Shown in pieces: positions 33,172 to 42,435 of a stretch of DNA of 64,000 nucleotides; within the stretch, counting starts at the first letter, position 1, and each line of letters begins with the position of its first letter. The notes below the pieces were generated by a model that saw only the letters and a list, made by a program, of their open reading frames with translations, searched no databases and had not been told where the DNA came from. A program made the position numbers and the translations under genes. Origin of the DNA: Schizophyllum amplum (taxonomy: Eukaryota; Basidiomycota; Agaricomycetes; Agaricales; Schizophyllaceae); the NCBI GenBank assembly GCA_007026445.1, contig VDMD01000003.1, forward strand, positions 124,001 to 188,000, written 5' to 3'.

Positions 33172-33821
33172 ATGGCTAGCTGGTAGGGAATAAAGTGTTT
33201 TCCCGAACATCTGAAGACTGAAGCGTCTTCCTCCGTAGGACAGACATTCTACTTCTGGTCGTGGTGCGCTCGCTGCTGCCGTCCCGAGCGCCCGCCGGTC
33301 TCTGACATGCTTTTGACTCTAGATCCTAGCTACCGTCGGCGGCGTCGTGTATGGCATTGTATTCGTGTCACAAACTCTGTCCAGTAGCATGGAGTCCACG
33401 AAAGCCAAGTGCGTAATGATTGTTCTCGTCCGCTTCCTCCTAGAGCTGACGGTTCCCCCCACGTTCCTTTCCCCTCTTCCTCATTCCCCTGCCCTCCCCG
33501 TCGCATAGACTCAAAGATCGGGGACTCGACATATCCAAATCAGGCGTGTCCGTCAAGACTTCCGGTCGCGTCGAACGCGACGACTACATCGACGCGACCC
33601 AGCGGTGCGTCTGCCCACGCTCCCTACATCCTTTCCCATGACTGACGTCGCGCGACTCCCCATTCCTCAGAGGATTCATTAAAGCTATGAACGCAGGGTC
33701 GTTCCGCAAAGACGCGCACCCCTCCCCTTCCGTCCACGGGTCTGCGTCGACTCCGGAGCGCAAGGACTCCACGGCGAGCCTCGACGAAAAGAAAAAAAGA
33801 AAGCTCTTCGGTCGCAAGTAG
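33172..33821 (+). CDS. Small single-pass membrane protein
   Basis: Five exons fit: 33172-33182, 33239-33263, 33323-33408, 33509-33604 and 33671-33821. The start M-A-S-W-T-D-I-L-L-L-V-V joins I-L-A-T-V-G-G-V-V-Y-G-I-V-F, a single hydrophobic helix (about residues 5-30). After it comes a hydrophilic, basic tail of about 90 residues (R-F/Y-I-D type turns, then K-K-K-R-K-L-F-G-R-K at the end). An N-terminal anchor with a cytosolic or matrix-facing basic tail is inferred. The family is not recognised. Confidence 0.6.
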
Positions 33822-34152
33822 CGCCCACTCGATGCGTGGTGCCTCGTCATCTCTCTGGGGCTTGATGAGTAGCTATTCACCGCCTCCGGCGCCTTGGGCA
33901 TTCCGGTACTGGTCAGGGACGTTCGGACACTGGTTTCGCGTGTCTCCCCGGACGGCGGGAAGTTCAACTCCGGAGATCCATTCGCGTTGTGTGCCCCTCT
34001 ACTTACGCGGTGCATGGTCTCTACGCGGGGCATATTGTCAATGCGGTGTGTACGCCTGTACGCGCCGTACAAAACTACGCCATCCAGGTATCTATCCTGT
34101 TCATCGCAATATTTATCTCTGGTGTACATTATCACTTGGGTACATATAGATA
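33822..34152. other. Intergenic stretch
   Basis: It lies between the small membrane protein gene and the foldback element. No gene is recognised. Confidence 0.3.
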
Positions 34153-34550
34153 CTATGCTTCACCTAGTGTTTACCTGAATCGCCGAATTCGCGTAAACAC
34201 TGTTTCTCGGGCTTGCGAAGTCGGAATTGAGCGCGGAAAAAACGTAGACATATGTAGTCAGAAGCAACGAACACGTTGGTGAAGACCGCTTGAGCTCAAA
34301 GTTCGTCGTTGGCTGTCTGCTGCGAAACGAGGCGCTGATGGGATCAACAAAATTTGATGCCTTTCCAGCGCCTTTTCACGTTCCATATCATCAACGCCTC
34401 ACTCTACACTCAAGCAGTCTTCACCATCGTTTCCGCTGCCTACAAATACGTATGTCTGAGTTTTTTCCTCGTCCAAATCCGACTTCCCACGTCCAAAAAA
34501 CAGTGTTTACGCGAAAACGGCGATTCCGGTAAACACTGGGTGGAGCATAG
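34153..34550. mobile_element. TA-flanked foldback MITE (Tc1/mariner-like)
   Basis: Arms of about 102 bp (34153-34254 and 34449-34550) are inverted copies of each other with roughly 15-20 mismatches by eye. They start CTATGCTTCACC and end GGTGGAGCATAG and are bordered by TA on both sides (34151-34152, 34551-34552). Each arm has its own inner palindrome (AGTGTTTAC ... GTAAACACT). The central 194 bp is unrelated to the arms. It is non-coding. Confidence 0.75.
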
Positions 34551-35685
34551 TAGATGGGTCTGCAAGGCACTGCACGGGAGTTGATTTTGGTCGCTCGAGG
34601 TTCGTATCGGGTCCTGCGCTGAGCAGGTCCATCCTTGTCTCTCGTGGGTCTGGTCTCCCCTCGCACCACGGCCACAGGGCTGTCGTAGGAGCTGATGTGT
34701 ACTGGGATATGGAAGATGTCTGAGCGGTACTTGCATCGCCTACAGGTCGTCCGCGGGCCTCAAGATGACGCCGGCGATCTTCGAGGCGGCACCGCCGAGC
34801 TTCCAGGTGGCGGCGAAGAGAGGTCTTTTGCAGCAGGACGTCTGTCAAGCAAACCACCGGTCGCGCGTCGCTCCTGGCCGCTCACGCTGATCTCGATAAC
34901 CAATCTCTCAGACTTCGAGAAATAGATAGGTTTGTGCTGCAACATATCGCATACATATATGGGATGAATGCCACTATGAGATCTTGCGTAATCTTCTCTG
35001 GACACGCCCTCTCTGATCTGCTAAGTACTCGAAAGGAGGGATGCTGAACATGGACAGGTGTCGTAAGTCCTAACAGTGGCGAGCGGCTGCTGTTATATTG
35101 TGACCGGTCTTGGGAATGACCTTGATGGGCCTAAAGATGTCGATGAAGTTGCGTGGAGCCTGAACCAAGCCGTGACTCTGGGTCGTAGCTCTATGCCCGA
35201 CGAAGCCGAATGGCTAAGTAGGGCGAGAGCGTTCTGAATCTGCTTCCACATCGAGAGCGAGCGGTGTGAACCAGCGGGACCTGACTTTCACGATTGCAGA
35301 CCTGTAAAGCTGTTGAGTTCTGACCTGCCCGCGAAGGCTGCAAATACCGTCACATGAGGCAGGTTGCTGCCAAAAGCGCAGATAGCGGATATCAGGGAGC
35401 AAATGAAGGGCATGATTTTGGGAATAACGTCGGTGAACGTCCTGCAGTCGTTCGCTCGCCGAGAAGGCATGGTGGGAGGATAAAGACGATGGACAGCAGC
35501 ACAGAATGTACATATGCTCGGTTGCATGCCTTTAGGTGCTGTTCAGCACGTGTATTATGGACGGCGGTGAACGATGAATGCATGAGCGGATATGAGATGG
35601 CGCGCACGCAGCTTTGCAGGTTCCATGACATATGATGAAGAGGCGCTCTTGCATCAGCATCGCATTGTTGTCGGCGACACCAGCT
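34551..35685. other. Unassigned 1.1-kb region
   Basis: No gene, RNA or element is recognised. Open frames are short and lack family resemblance. Confidence 0.3.
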
Positions 35686-37369
35686 TTACACATAGTCCAC
35701 AACGAGCAGCGAATGCTCAGGGCCAGCGACACACATTCGCCCAGACACCGCGTCGAACGTCGCCTGGTCCAAGAGACTCTCCCCATCCCCACACATGAGT
35801 CGCGCAGACCCCGCATATGCTTCGCCTTCAGCACCGTCGTCGTCGATCCACATAGCATAGCGGGCGCTGAGCGACAGAATGCGTGTGATGACGTGCGCCC
35901 CCGCGCACCCCACGAACGGTGCCGGGCCCCAGATTTCTCCCCAAGCGCCGGAGCGCGGCATAGGGCGCGGGGAGCCCGCTCGTGGTACGCCAGAACCGCG
36001 CGAAAGCTCGTACGTGCGGATATTGTCTCGGGACCGATCATGCACGTGGAAGACGAAGGGGTCGCGGGGCGTGGCGGGGTGCGGGAAATACACGTTGCTG
36101 AGATGGGATGACTTGAGCTCGAAAGAGGGCCTGAGTTTTCCGAGGGGTCCTTTGGCGTCACGAGGGAGGACGTATATGGCAAGGCGGTGACGCTGGAGGT
36201 AGATGACGCGGTTGTCGACGACTTTGACATGCTGGTGCGAACAAGTACGGTAAGCAACGTGAGAATATGGTGCGCAAGACCTACCGGTAGCACGTAGTCC
36301 CAGGGGTTTGGAGGTCCGGGTATGTTGAAAGAGATGCGCTCGTCGCGAGCAAAGTCCCACAGCAGGAGGGATTTGGGGTCACAGAGAGAAATACGGCTTT
36401 CGCCGCAGTGTTTGATCTCGCTGGTCATGGCAGTAATATCACCGAAGTCGCTCGTCCGTGCGATGAGAGCAAAGAAGGGTTGCTCGGCGGCGGTGTCGAT
36501 CTCGTATATAGAGATCTGATAAAGCTCCTCCCTGAAATAAAGTAAGCGAGCGCGGTCAACAGAGAAAGACATCACCGACACTCTGAGGACTTCCAAAATC
36601 ACAAGACGTAGGATGCTGCGACTGTGCTTTACACGCCAGTAGTCATGTATGCGACCAGAATGAGAGCCTTCGGGGAACGTCGTATGAGCTATCGTGGACG
36701 CCTCCCCACGAACCTCGGACGTTGCAGGTAGTCGGATGAGAAAGAGGTCGTTCTTGCGGTGATTCTCGTGCTGAACGAAGAGGAAGCGGCCGCCACCCAC
36801 CAGCGTCATATGCATTGAGATGGCTTCGTCGGCGGGTAAACAGTTGCGCATAAGGCACTGGGTCACCGGCCACAGTTCAGCGTCTGCGCCTTGGCCGAGA
36901 TCCCGCAAACGCCGTCGAAATAGAGCAGGTTGAAGCGACAGACGCTCGAGATCTTCGAGCGGCATATCATTGAGCAATTTCGGCGGTAAGACGACACCGT
37001 TCTCATCCAGCACCACGACGGCGACTTCGAGCCAGACCCAGTGTTTGTACGTTATGGTGGATATCGTCTTGCAGGTCTTTAGCGCAGATTAGTCGCATTC
37101 ATGTCAACTAGAAGTAAAATAAGAGCAAGTAGCCTACCCGCCTCAGTGACATTATGTCCATGGGGTTTGACAGCATGGTGACCCGCTCCAGCAGCTCGTA
37201 CGGTAATTCGAGCAGCGGGAAGGATGTCAGTTTCTGCCCTTTGACACGAAGACTGCTGAAGAGGGACGATAGCCCTGATCTGTGAGTCTTCTGCGTGTTT
37301 ATAGGTGTCGGTTGTCAATTTCTCGCGGCAGTGAAGCGTCTGGCATACCATCTTGTCGCTGAATCCCAT
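35686..37369 (-). CDS. F-box-like protein, duplicate B (intact)
   Basis: It starts M-G-F-S-D-K-M at 37369-37349, followed by a GTATGC...ACGCAG intron. The second exon has an F-box-like segment (F-P-L-L-E-L-P-Y-E-L-L-E-R-V-T-M-L-S-N-P). The long third exon (from about 37076) runs T-C-K-T-I-S, H-W-V-W-L-E-V, L-D-E-N-G-V-V-L-P, L-S-L-Q-P-A-L-F-R-R-R-L-R-D-L. The last exons carry a beta-propeller-like series (L-L-L-W-D-F-A-R-D-E-R-I, N-V-Y-F-P-H-P-A-T-P-R-D-P-F) and end L-L-V-V-D-Y-V at 35686. Probably an SCF adaptor; the target is unknown. It is divergent with the BTB gene at 37718 and is the intact twin of 16082-18366. Confidence 0.7.
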
Positions 37370-37717
37370 GCCTGATGAAGCTCAGTATGGGGGAGAAACT
37401 GGCGTATGGTCAATAAGCAGAAGTTTTGCGTTTCCTCCGGGTGGTAAGAAGAGAGCAGGGATATTTGCGACAGCATGGTCATGGCAAGAACGAGATAATC
37501 ATCCAGGTCAAAACACGTGTCGTGCCGGGTCCGGATCCGGACATGAACATCATACTTAGGACCAGTCTTAGGTACCTACACTGCGTCGAGGTGCGAAGTG
37601 ACGGTATACGACATGCTGCATACACGTTGATCTTCCTCTAGAGAGCGCACGGGTATCTTGAGCCAGTCCATCTTGGTCCTCAACGTAACCCGCGGGGCGC
37701 CGCTTGCCTGACGCAGA
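37370..37717. promoter_or_regulatory. Divergent F-box / BTB spacer, duplicate B
   Basis: Non-coding. It shares blocks in inverted orientation with 15860-15985 (GACACGTG, GACCTGGAT, CATGCTGTCGC), so it is a duplicated bidirectional promoter. Confidence 0.5.
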
Positions 37718-38638
37718 ATGAGTATCGACGCCACCGTGGCCGCGCACACCCTCCCGAATTCGCTCACCAGAGGCTCTTCGACGCACGAGGCAGCAATTGC
37801 GACCTCAGAACGTGCCTATCATCCCGACTTTAGCTCTGCAGAGGCCGATGCGGTACTCTGCTCTCGAGAGGGAACGCTCTATCGAGTGCCCTCCATCGTT
37901 CTCAAGATGACGTCCGGCTTTTTTCGCTCCGTCCTCGCCCTCCCTCCCCCCAAGCCCAGCTCTGAACACCCAATTCCCATCGCCGAGCCCGACCAGGTCA
38001 TAACAACGCTCCTCAAACTCATGTGCGGTCTCGAGATCGCGCCCTGGTCCTCCCTCTCCGCCATCGAGGACGTGCTCGCACTCGCGGAGGTCTGGGAGAC
38101 GCCAGGCCCCATCTCCGTTATCCGCACAGCGATTACCGCGCCGGGCCTCCTTGTGGACCCCTTGCGCGTCTTCTCTATCGCCCAGCGATTCGGATGGACC
38201 GCGGAGGCGCAGACCGCGGCGCGCGCGACGCTCACGCTGGATTTGTACGACGACGCGCATCAGGACACGCTGCAGTCGCTGTCCGCCAACGCGCTGATGG
38301 CGCTGCTAACGCTGCACCGCCGGCGGCGCGACGCACTCAAACTCCTCCTGGACGCGTCGGACTTGTTCGGCGCCGGGAACGACGAGACGTCAGCGTGCGC
38401 GAACTGCCACACGAGGAAGAACAACGCGACCTGGCGGGAGCTGAAGGCGCGGATGTTCGTCGAGATGGACCGGCGCCCGCTTGGGGATACGCTCTACGGC
38501 CTCGAGATGGAGGAGTGGCCGGAGTCTGTGGCGTGCTGGAACGCGAAGTGCACGGGGTGCGCGAAGCTGAACTACGACAAGGCGACGACGAAGAGGAATA
38601 TTCAGATGTGCGTTCTGCAACTGCCGGACACAGTGTAG
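37718..38638 (+). CDS. BTB/POZ-like protein, duplicate B
   Basis: A single exon from the ATG at 37718 gives 306 residues. The BTB-like core is D-A-V-L-C-S-R-E-G-T-L-Y-R-V-P-S-I-V-L-K and F-F-R-S-V-L-A-L-P-P-P (residues about 45-80). The C-terminal half has C-A-N-C and C-T-G-C pairs that may bind zinc. It is highly similar along its whole length to 14730-15602; the main differences are small insertions and substitutions. BTB proteins dimerise or bind Cul3; the biological role is unknown. Confidence 0.75.
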   Translation: MSIDATVAAHTLPNSLTRGSSTHEAAIATSERAYHPDFSSAEADAVLCSREGTLYRVPSIVLKMTSGFFRSVLALPPPKPSSEHPIPIAEPDQVITTLLKLMCGLEIAPWSSLSAIEDVLALAEVWETPGPISVIRTAITAPGLLVDPLRVFSIAQRFGWTAEAQTAARATLTLDLYDDAHQDTLQSLSANALMALLTLHRRRRDALKLLLDASDLFGAGNDETSACANCHTRKNNATWRELKARMFVEMDRRPLGDTLYGLEMEEWPESVACWNAKCTGCAKLNYDKATTKRNIQMCVLQLPDTV

Positions 38639-38883
38639 ATCCAGGTCGTGTACTTGTCATTCATCAACAAGATTATTGTATTCGTTTAGAGGTAGCCATC
38701 GTGACCTAGGGTATGGGCATAGGGCTGCTAGTTACAGCCAGAAGACTTGGAGAAGGCGAGATCAGGAAGTTTATGTTACATGTTAAGAAGGTAAGAAAGG
38801 CGAAGGCGGTGCATGAATGGGGACCTGAACATAACTTTTCGAAGAGAGCACCCGTGAAGAAAACCAAGACAGCTTGTGCATGC

Positions 38884-40843
38884 TCACCTACGACGATACT
38901 CCCCCGAGCCCCGTCGATCATCGCGGTAACCGCCGTTCCCCCCATACCCGCCGCCACCATACCCACCACCTCCGCCGTAACCTCCCCCGTAGCTCCCACC
39001 GCCTCCGTACCCCGTCGAACCCCCATACCCACCCTGCGCCATCATCATCGCCTCCAGTGACACGTTCCCCATGACCGGCGTGGGCGTTTCCGCCTGCGCG
39101 GACAGCGGCGGCGACGGGAGCGCATGCCGCGGCGCGGGAAGCTGAGGGGCGGGCAGGGTCACAGGCTTGGTGAGGCCGTCGCGCGCTTCGCGCAGGCGCG
39201 CCATGATGTCCGACTCGGGCGGCGCGGGCGCGGGTAGCGCGTCCATCTCCTGGTCACTGTCCTCCCGCGCCGCCTTCCCTTTGCCCTTCGACGATGACGG
39301 GACGGGCTTCTTAGCTGTCGACGCATTCGTCTTTGTCCGCTTCACCGGCATGTACTCCGGGTCGTCGTCCTGCTCCTGCTTCACCGCCGCCCGTCGCTTC
39401 CGCGGTGCGCTGCTGCTGCCCTTCCCACCACGGCTCCGGTGGATGAAGTCAAGTATCGTGCGTGCGACCTTGCCATTACTACGCACGTCGTCGTGGTGCG
39501 CACGGACATCCTCGCGCAGCTCCTTCATCAGCACCGCCATTTCGGATTTGGGTTTCCCTGGGTGCGCCGCGGTGAGGACCGCAAACATGACGATCTCGAT
39601 GGGTGCCATCTTCGCCGCGGGCGAGCGGAAGACGTGCTTGTGGGCCGACGTGCGCGCAATGGCCGCAAACTCGTCGAACGCGCGCTTCATTGTCTTCTGC
39701 GTCGCCTCTGATAGCGGGTCGGGCGCGTTCAACCAGCGAGACAGCTGCTCGATAGCGGGCATCTGCCGGAAGCTGGAAGGATCGGCCAGGAAACGCTCGG
39801 CGGAATACACCGCGAGAGCGAGGGTGCGGAAGTCGGCACCTCGCGACCGGTCCCAGTCGATAGACGGTCCGGCAAGGTCGCCGGTCTCTGACAGGTATTC
39901 AGAAAGCAGCGAGCGTATAAAGCGCGAGCGAGGGGTATCGATCACGGCGAGCTTTTCGGATGGAGTGAGGGCCATGCCCATCTGCACGCGCTGAGAGGTA
40001 CATGTGAGTCGAGCTACCTGCGGGAGAGGGCGATGACATACCTGAAAGATTTCACGCTCCTCGGCTTCGTCGATGTTGTCGTATTCGACGCAGACTATTT
40101 GCTTCTTGTCAAATGATTTCCGGTACTTCTCGGGGAGCAGCTTCTTCGTGGAGCGGTTCTTGGACGTGCCGCCGGTGTCCTTGTACCAGTACTTTTCGCC
40201 AGTACTCCTTGGAAGATGTGAGTGAAAGCCATGAAGTGTCGGACCGCACATACGTGTCCTTGTCTGGAAGCTTGTCAGCAACGCGCACCGTAGTGGAGGT
40301 GTGAGCTACGCACGGTAAATTTGGCCGTCCATGAATCTGTGCAGGGATGTCAAGCGTTGCTTGCCGTCGATACAAGTCCGCTTCTCTTCGCCATCCTCCG
40401 AGTACGAGGCTGCTCATTTACATCAGCAACCTGCGAGCGCGATACACGCGTTGACGCACCAAAGATGATCGGGGGAACGTAGAAGTTGCGGAATATGGAG
40501 TCGATGAGCTGCACTTGTTTTGCGTCACCCCAGACAACGCCTGAACGGTGTCAGCCAGTCGCGGTGAGACGACGACGCGGGACGCACTTCGCTGGTACTC
40601 TGGATCGAGATCAATGTCACCCTGGGTTATCTGCTCTGTATCTTGGTCAGAACCGGCTGAAAGGTAAGCAAGGGAGCACGCACCATACAAAGAGGATGCA
40701 GTGTAATTGCAAGCGCGAGGCTTGGGCAAAATCCGTCCTCCGCTCAGATGGAATTTGGTCTTCTTCTTTCGTTTTTTGTAATCGCCCTCATCATCGCTGC
40801 CGTCGAGAGAGGTGAGGTCGGAGAACTCGTCGTCGTCAGACAT
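38884..40843 (-). CDS. DUF262-domain protein, copy 4, with Gly-rich tail
   Basis: It starts M-S-D-D-D-E-F-S-D-L-T-S-L-D-G-S at 40843. Exons carry D-L-D-P-E-Y-Q-R, S-V-V-W-G-D-A-K-Q-V-Q, F-Y-V-P-P-I-I-F, C-I-D-G-K-Q-R-L-T-S-L (DGKQR at 40368-40354), F-M-D-G-Q, K-Y-W-Y-K-D and E-E-R-E-I-F-Q. The next exon (R-V-Q-M-G-M-A-L-T-P) leads into a helical region and then a basic, disordered stretch (P-R-K-R-R-A-A-V-K) and a terminal run of G-G-Y / G-G-G units with Arg. Glycine-rich R-G-type tails often bind RNA, so nucleic-acid contact is inferred. It is closest in core sequence to copy 1. A broken HNH_2 gene lies just upstream on the same strand. Confidence 0.8.
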
Positions 40844-41525
40844 GTCGGTCAGAGTAAGACCGACGCGTTCTTGTGCGCGAAGACGATGGCGGTTGGGAAC
40901 AAGAAGGACTGCCACTAATTACCAGATTGGGAGAACAATGTGGCAAGCCACGTGATCCACCTCAAAGCCGCTGCGGCTAAAGCCTAGGGTCTCCAAAACG
41001 TTGAAGTCTTGCAAATTCTCAGTATACCTATTGACCTTGTCTAAGAACGATACGGCTCCGGCGAAGGGGGCGACCCAAGGAGGCGAGTCACGGTAATGGA
41101 CGCGAAGAAGAGCCGGGGTGAGGCCCTGAGGGCAATAACTGAACAGCCAATGCCAGTGTGGAGGGGGGGGGGGACGAGAGAACGACGGGCGAGGGGGCCT
41201 CGTGTACAGTCTCGCACAAGTTACGTAGATTCACAGCGTCAGATAAATTGATGATGGTGGCCTGAACATCCTCCGAGTCTCAATTGATCCTCTCCTCCCC
41301 GTCTTCAGAAAAATCCTCGCTCGCAAATTTCCCCCTTCTCCTCAACCCCCCTAATACACCTCCTCACTGGCCAGCCCTGAGACCCCCTTCCCTCCGCGCA
41401 ACCCGAAAACATGAACGTGCAAAACAAAGTCATTGCATTCAAGTTGTGAATCTACCTCCTCAAACTAACAACCTAGTACTCGTGTCTACCTACCAACCAA
41501 CCTACTTACTCAACAACTGACCGGT
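40844..41525. other. Intergenic stretch with an 11-G run
   Basis: No gene is recognised. It includes an 11-base G run at about 41163-41173 and a C/T-rich part (41285-41400). Confidence 0.35.
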
Positions 41526-42045
41526 CTACCGCATCTGCACATCCTGACTCGTCCTCGTCCTCGCAAACATCCACCCCTGGGGCCTGAACCTCTCATCGCC
41601 TGCCGGTACTTTTCGATGTTTTCCTCTGCAGTCCCATCCCAGCTCGTGTTCTCCAGGATGCAGGTCTTCCACGACAGCGAGTCGCGCGTCGCATCGAGGA
41701 TCTGTGCAAACACATCGCTGTTCAGGGGCTGAGCAGCAGATGTTCGACGGTACATCACCGCTGACTGGATGAAAGACCGACGAGGCGTCATACCAAGCGT
41801 CGTCGGGGTCGATAACCGCGAGTCGCTGCTCGTTAATAACGAATAGGGCAGGGAATGGTGCCAGGCGATCTTCTATGTCGAGCGCGATCGCCTTGCCGTG
41901 AAACGGACGGAGACTCTCCATGTGAAAGTAGAGATGGTTGAACTGCACGCAGTGGTGCGGACACGTAACGAGCCCGTTGCCGGTCTCGATTCTGCCATCC
42001 CGTTTGGCACTAAGTAGCAGGCAACCAATCGCGACGCTTCAGGTC
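41526..42045 (-). pseudogene. Broken HNH_2-type nuclease gene
   Basis: Reading leftwards from about 42045: W-T-D-L-K-R-R-D-W-L-P-A-T, a stop/frameshift, then E-T-G-N-G-L-V-T-C-P-H-H-C-V-Q-F. It continues with the family-specific part H-G-K-A-I-A-L-D-I-E-D-R, F-H-P-V-S and, in another frame, V-F-A-Q-I-L-D-A-T-R and E-N-T-S-W-D-G-T-A-E-E-N. It is the same layout as 25385-26328, but the first Cys pair and part of the middle are missing and at least two frameshifts are needed. Confidence 0.7.
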
Positions 42046-42435
42046 CGTCCACTGTTTCTGTTCAGATGATAGTATTAGTAACGGTCAAAGTGGGTTGAGG
42101 GTCGGCTGAGGAAACAGTTGAGGAAACGTTGAGCATTCGAAGGCTCAAACTACTTCAGCTACCTAGCGGGTTGCCCCAAAAACCGATCGCAAGTAGTCTG
42201 GCGGTGATGGTGGACAGCTATGTGTTCTGTCCGTCTGAAGTCGTCTGGAGGACCTGACTATGACGTGCGCAGCTTGTCTAGACGAAAGGCGACGATGGTG
42301 GATGACCTTGACACATGATGATGAAGTTCAAGTTGGCCAAAAGAACAATGAGCACGTCACGTGATGGTCACCGGTCCGACTGCCGGTGCTTTCAAAATTT
42401 GGGCATTGCCGGAGGGATTCTTGAGTCCCGCCAGC
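42046..42435. other. Promoter side of mitochondrial EF-G gene
   Basis: No gene is recognised. Confidence 0.35.

Noticed and set aside
33832..34282. Overlapping plus-strand ORFs near 34 kb
   Set aside because: They run into the foldback element and lack any family or splice support.
39167..39994. 275-codon plus-strand open frame
   Set aside because: It is the antisense shadow of DUF262 copy 4.
41163..41173. G run as a functional quadruplex
   Set aside because: It is a single homopolymer run without separated G-tracts; more likely a simple repeat or sequencing-sensitive spot.
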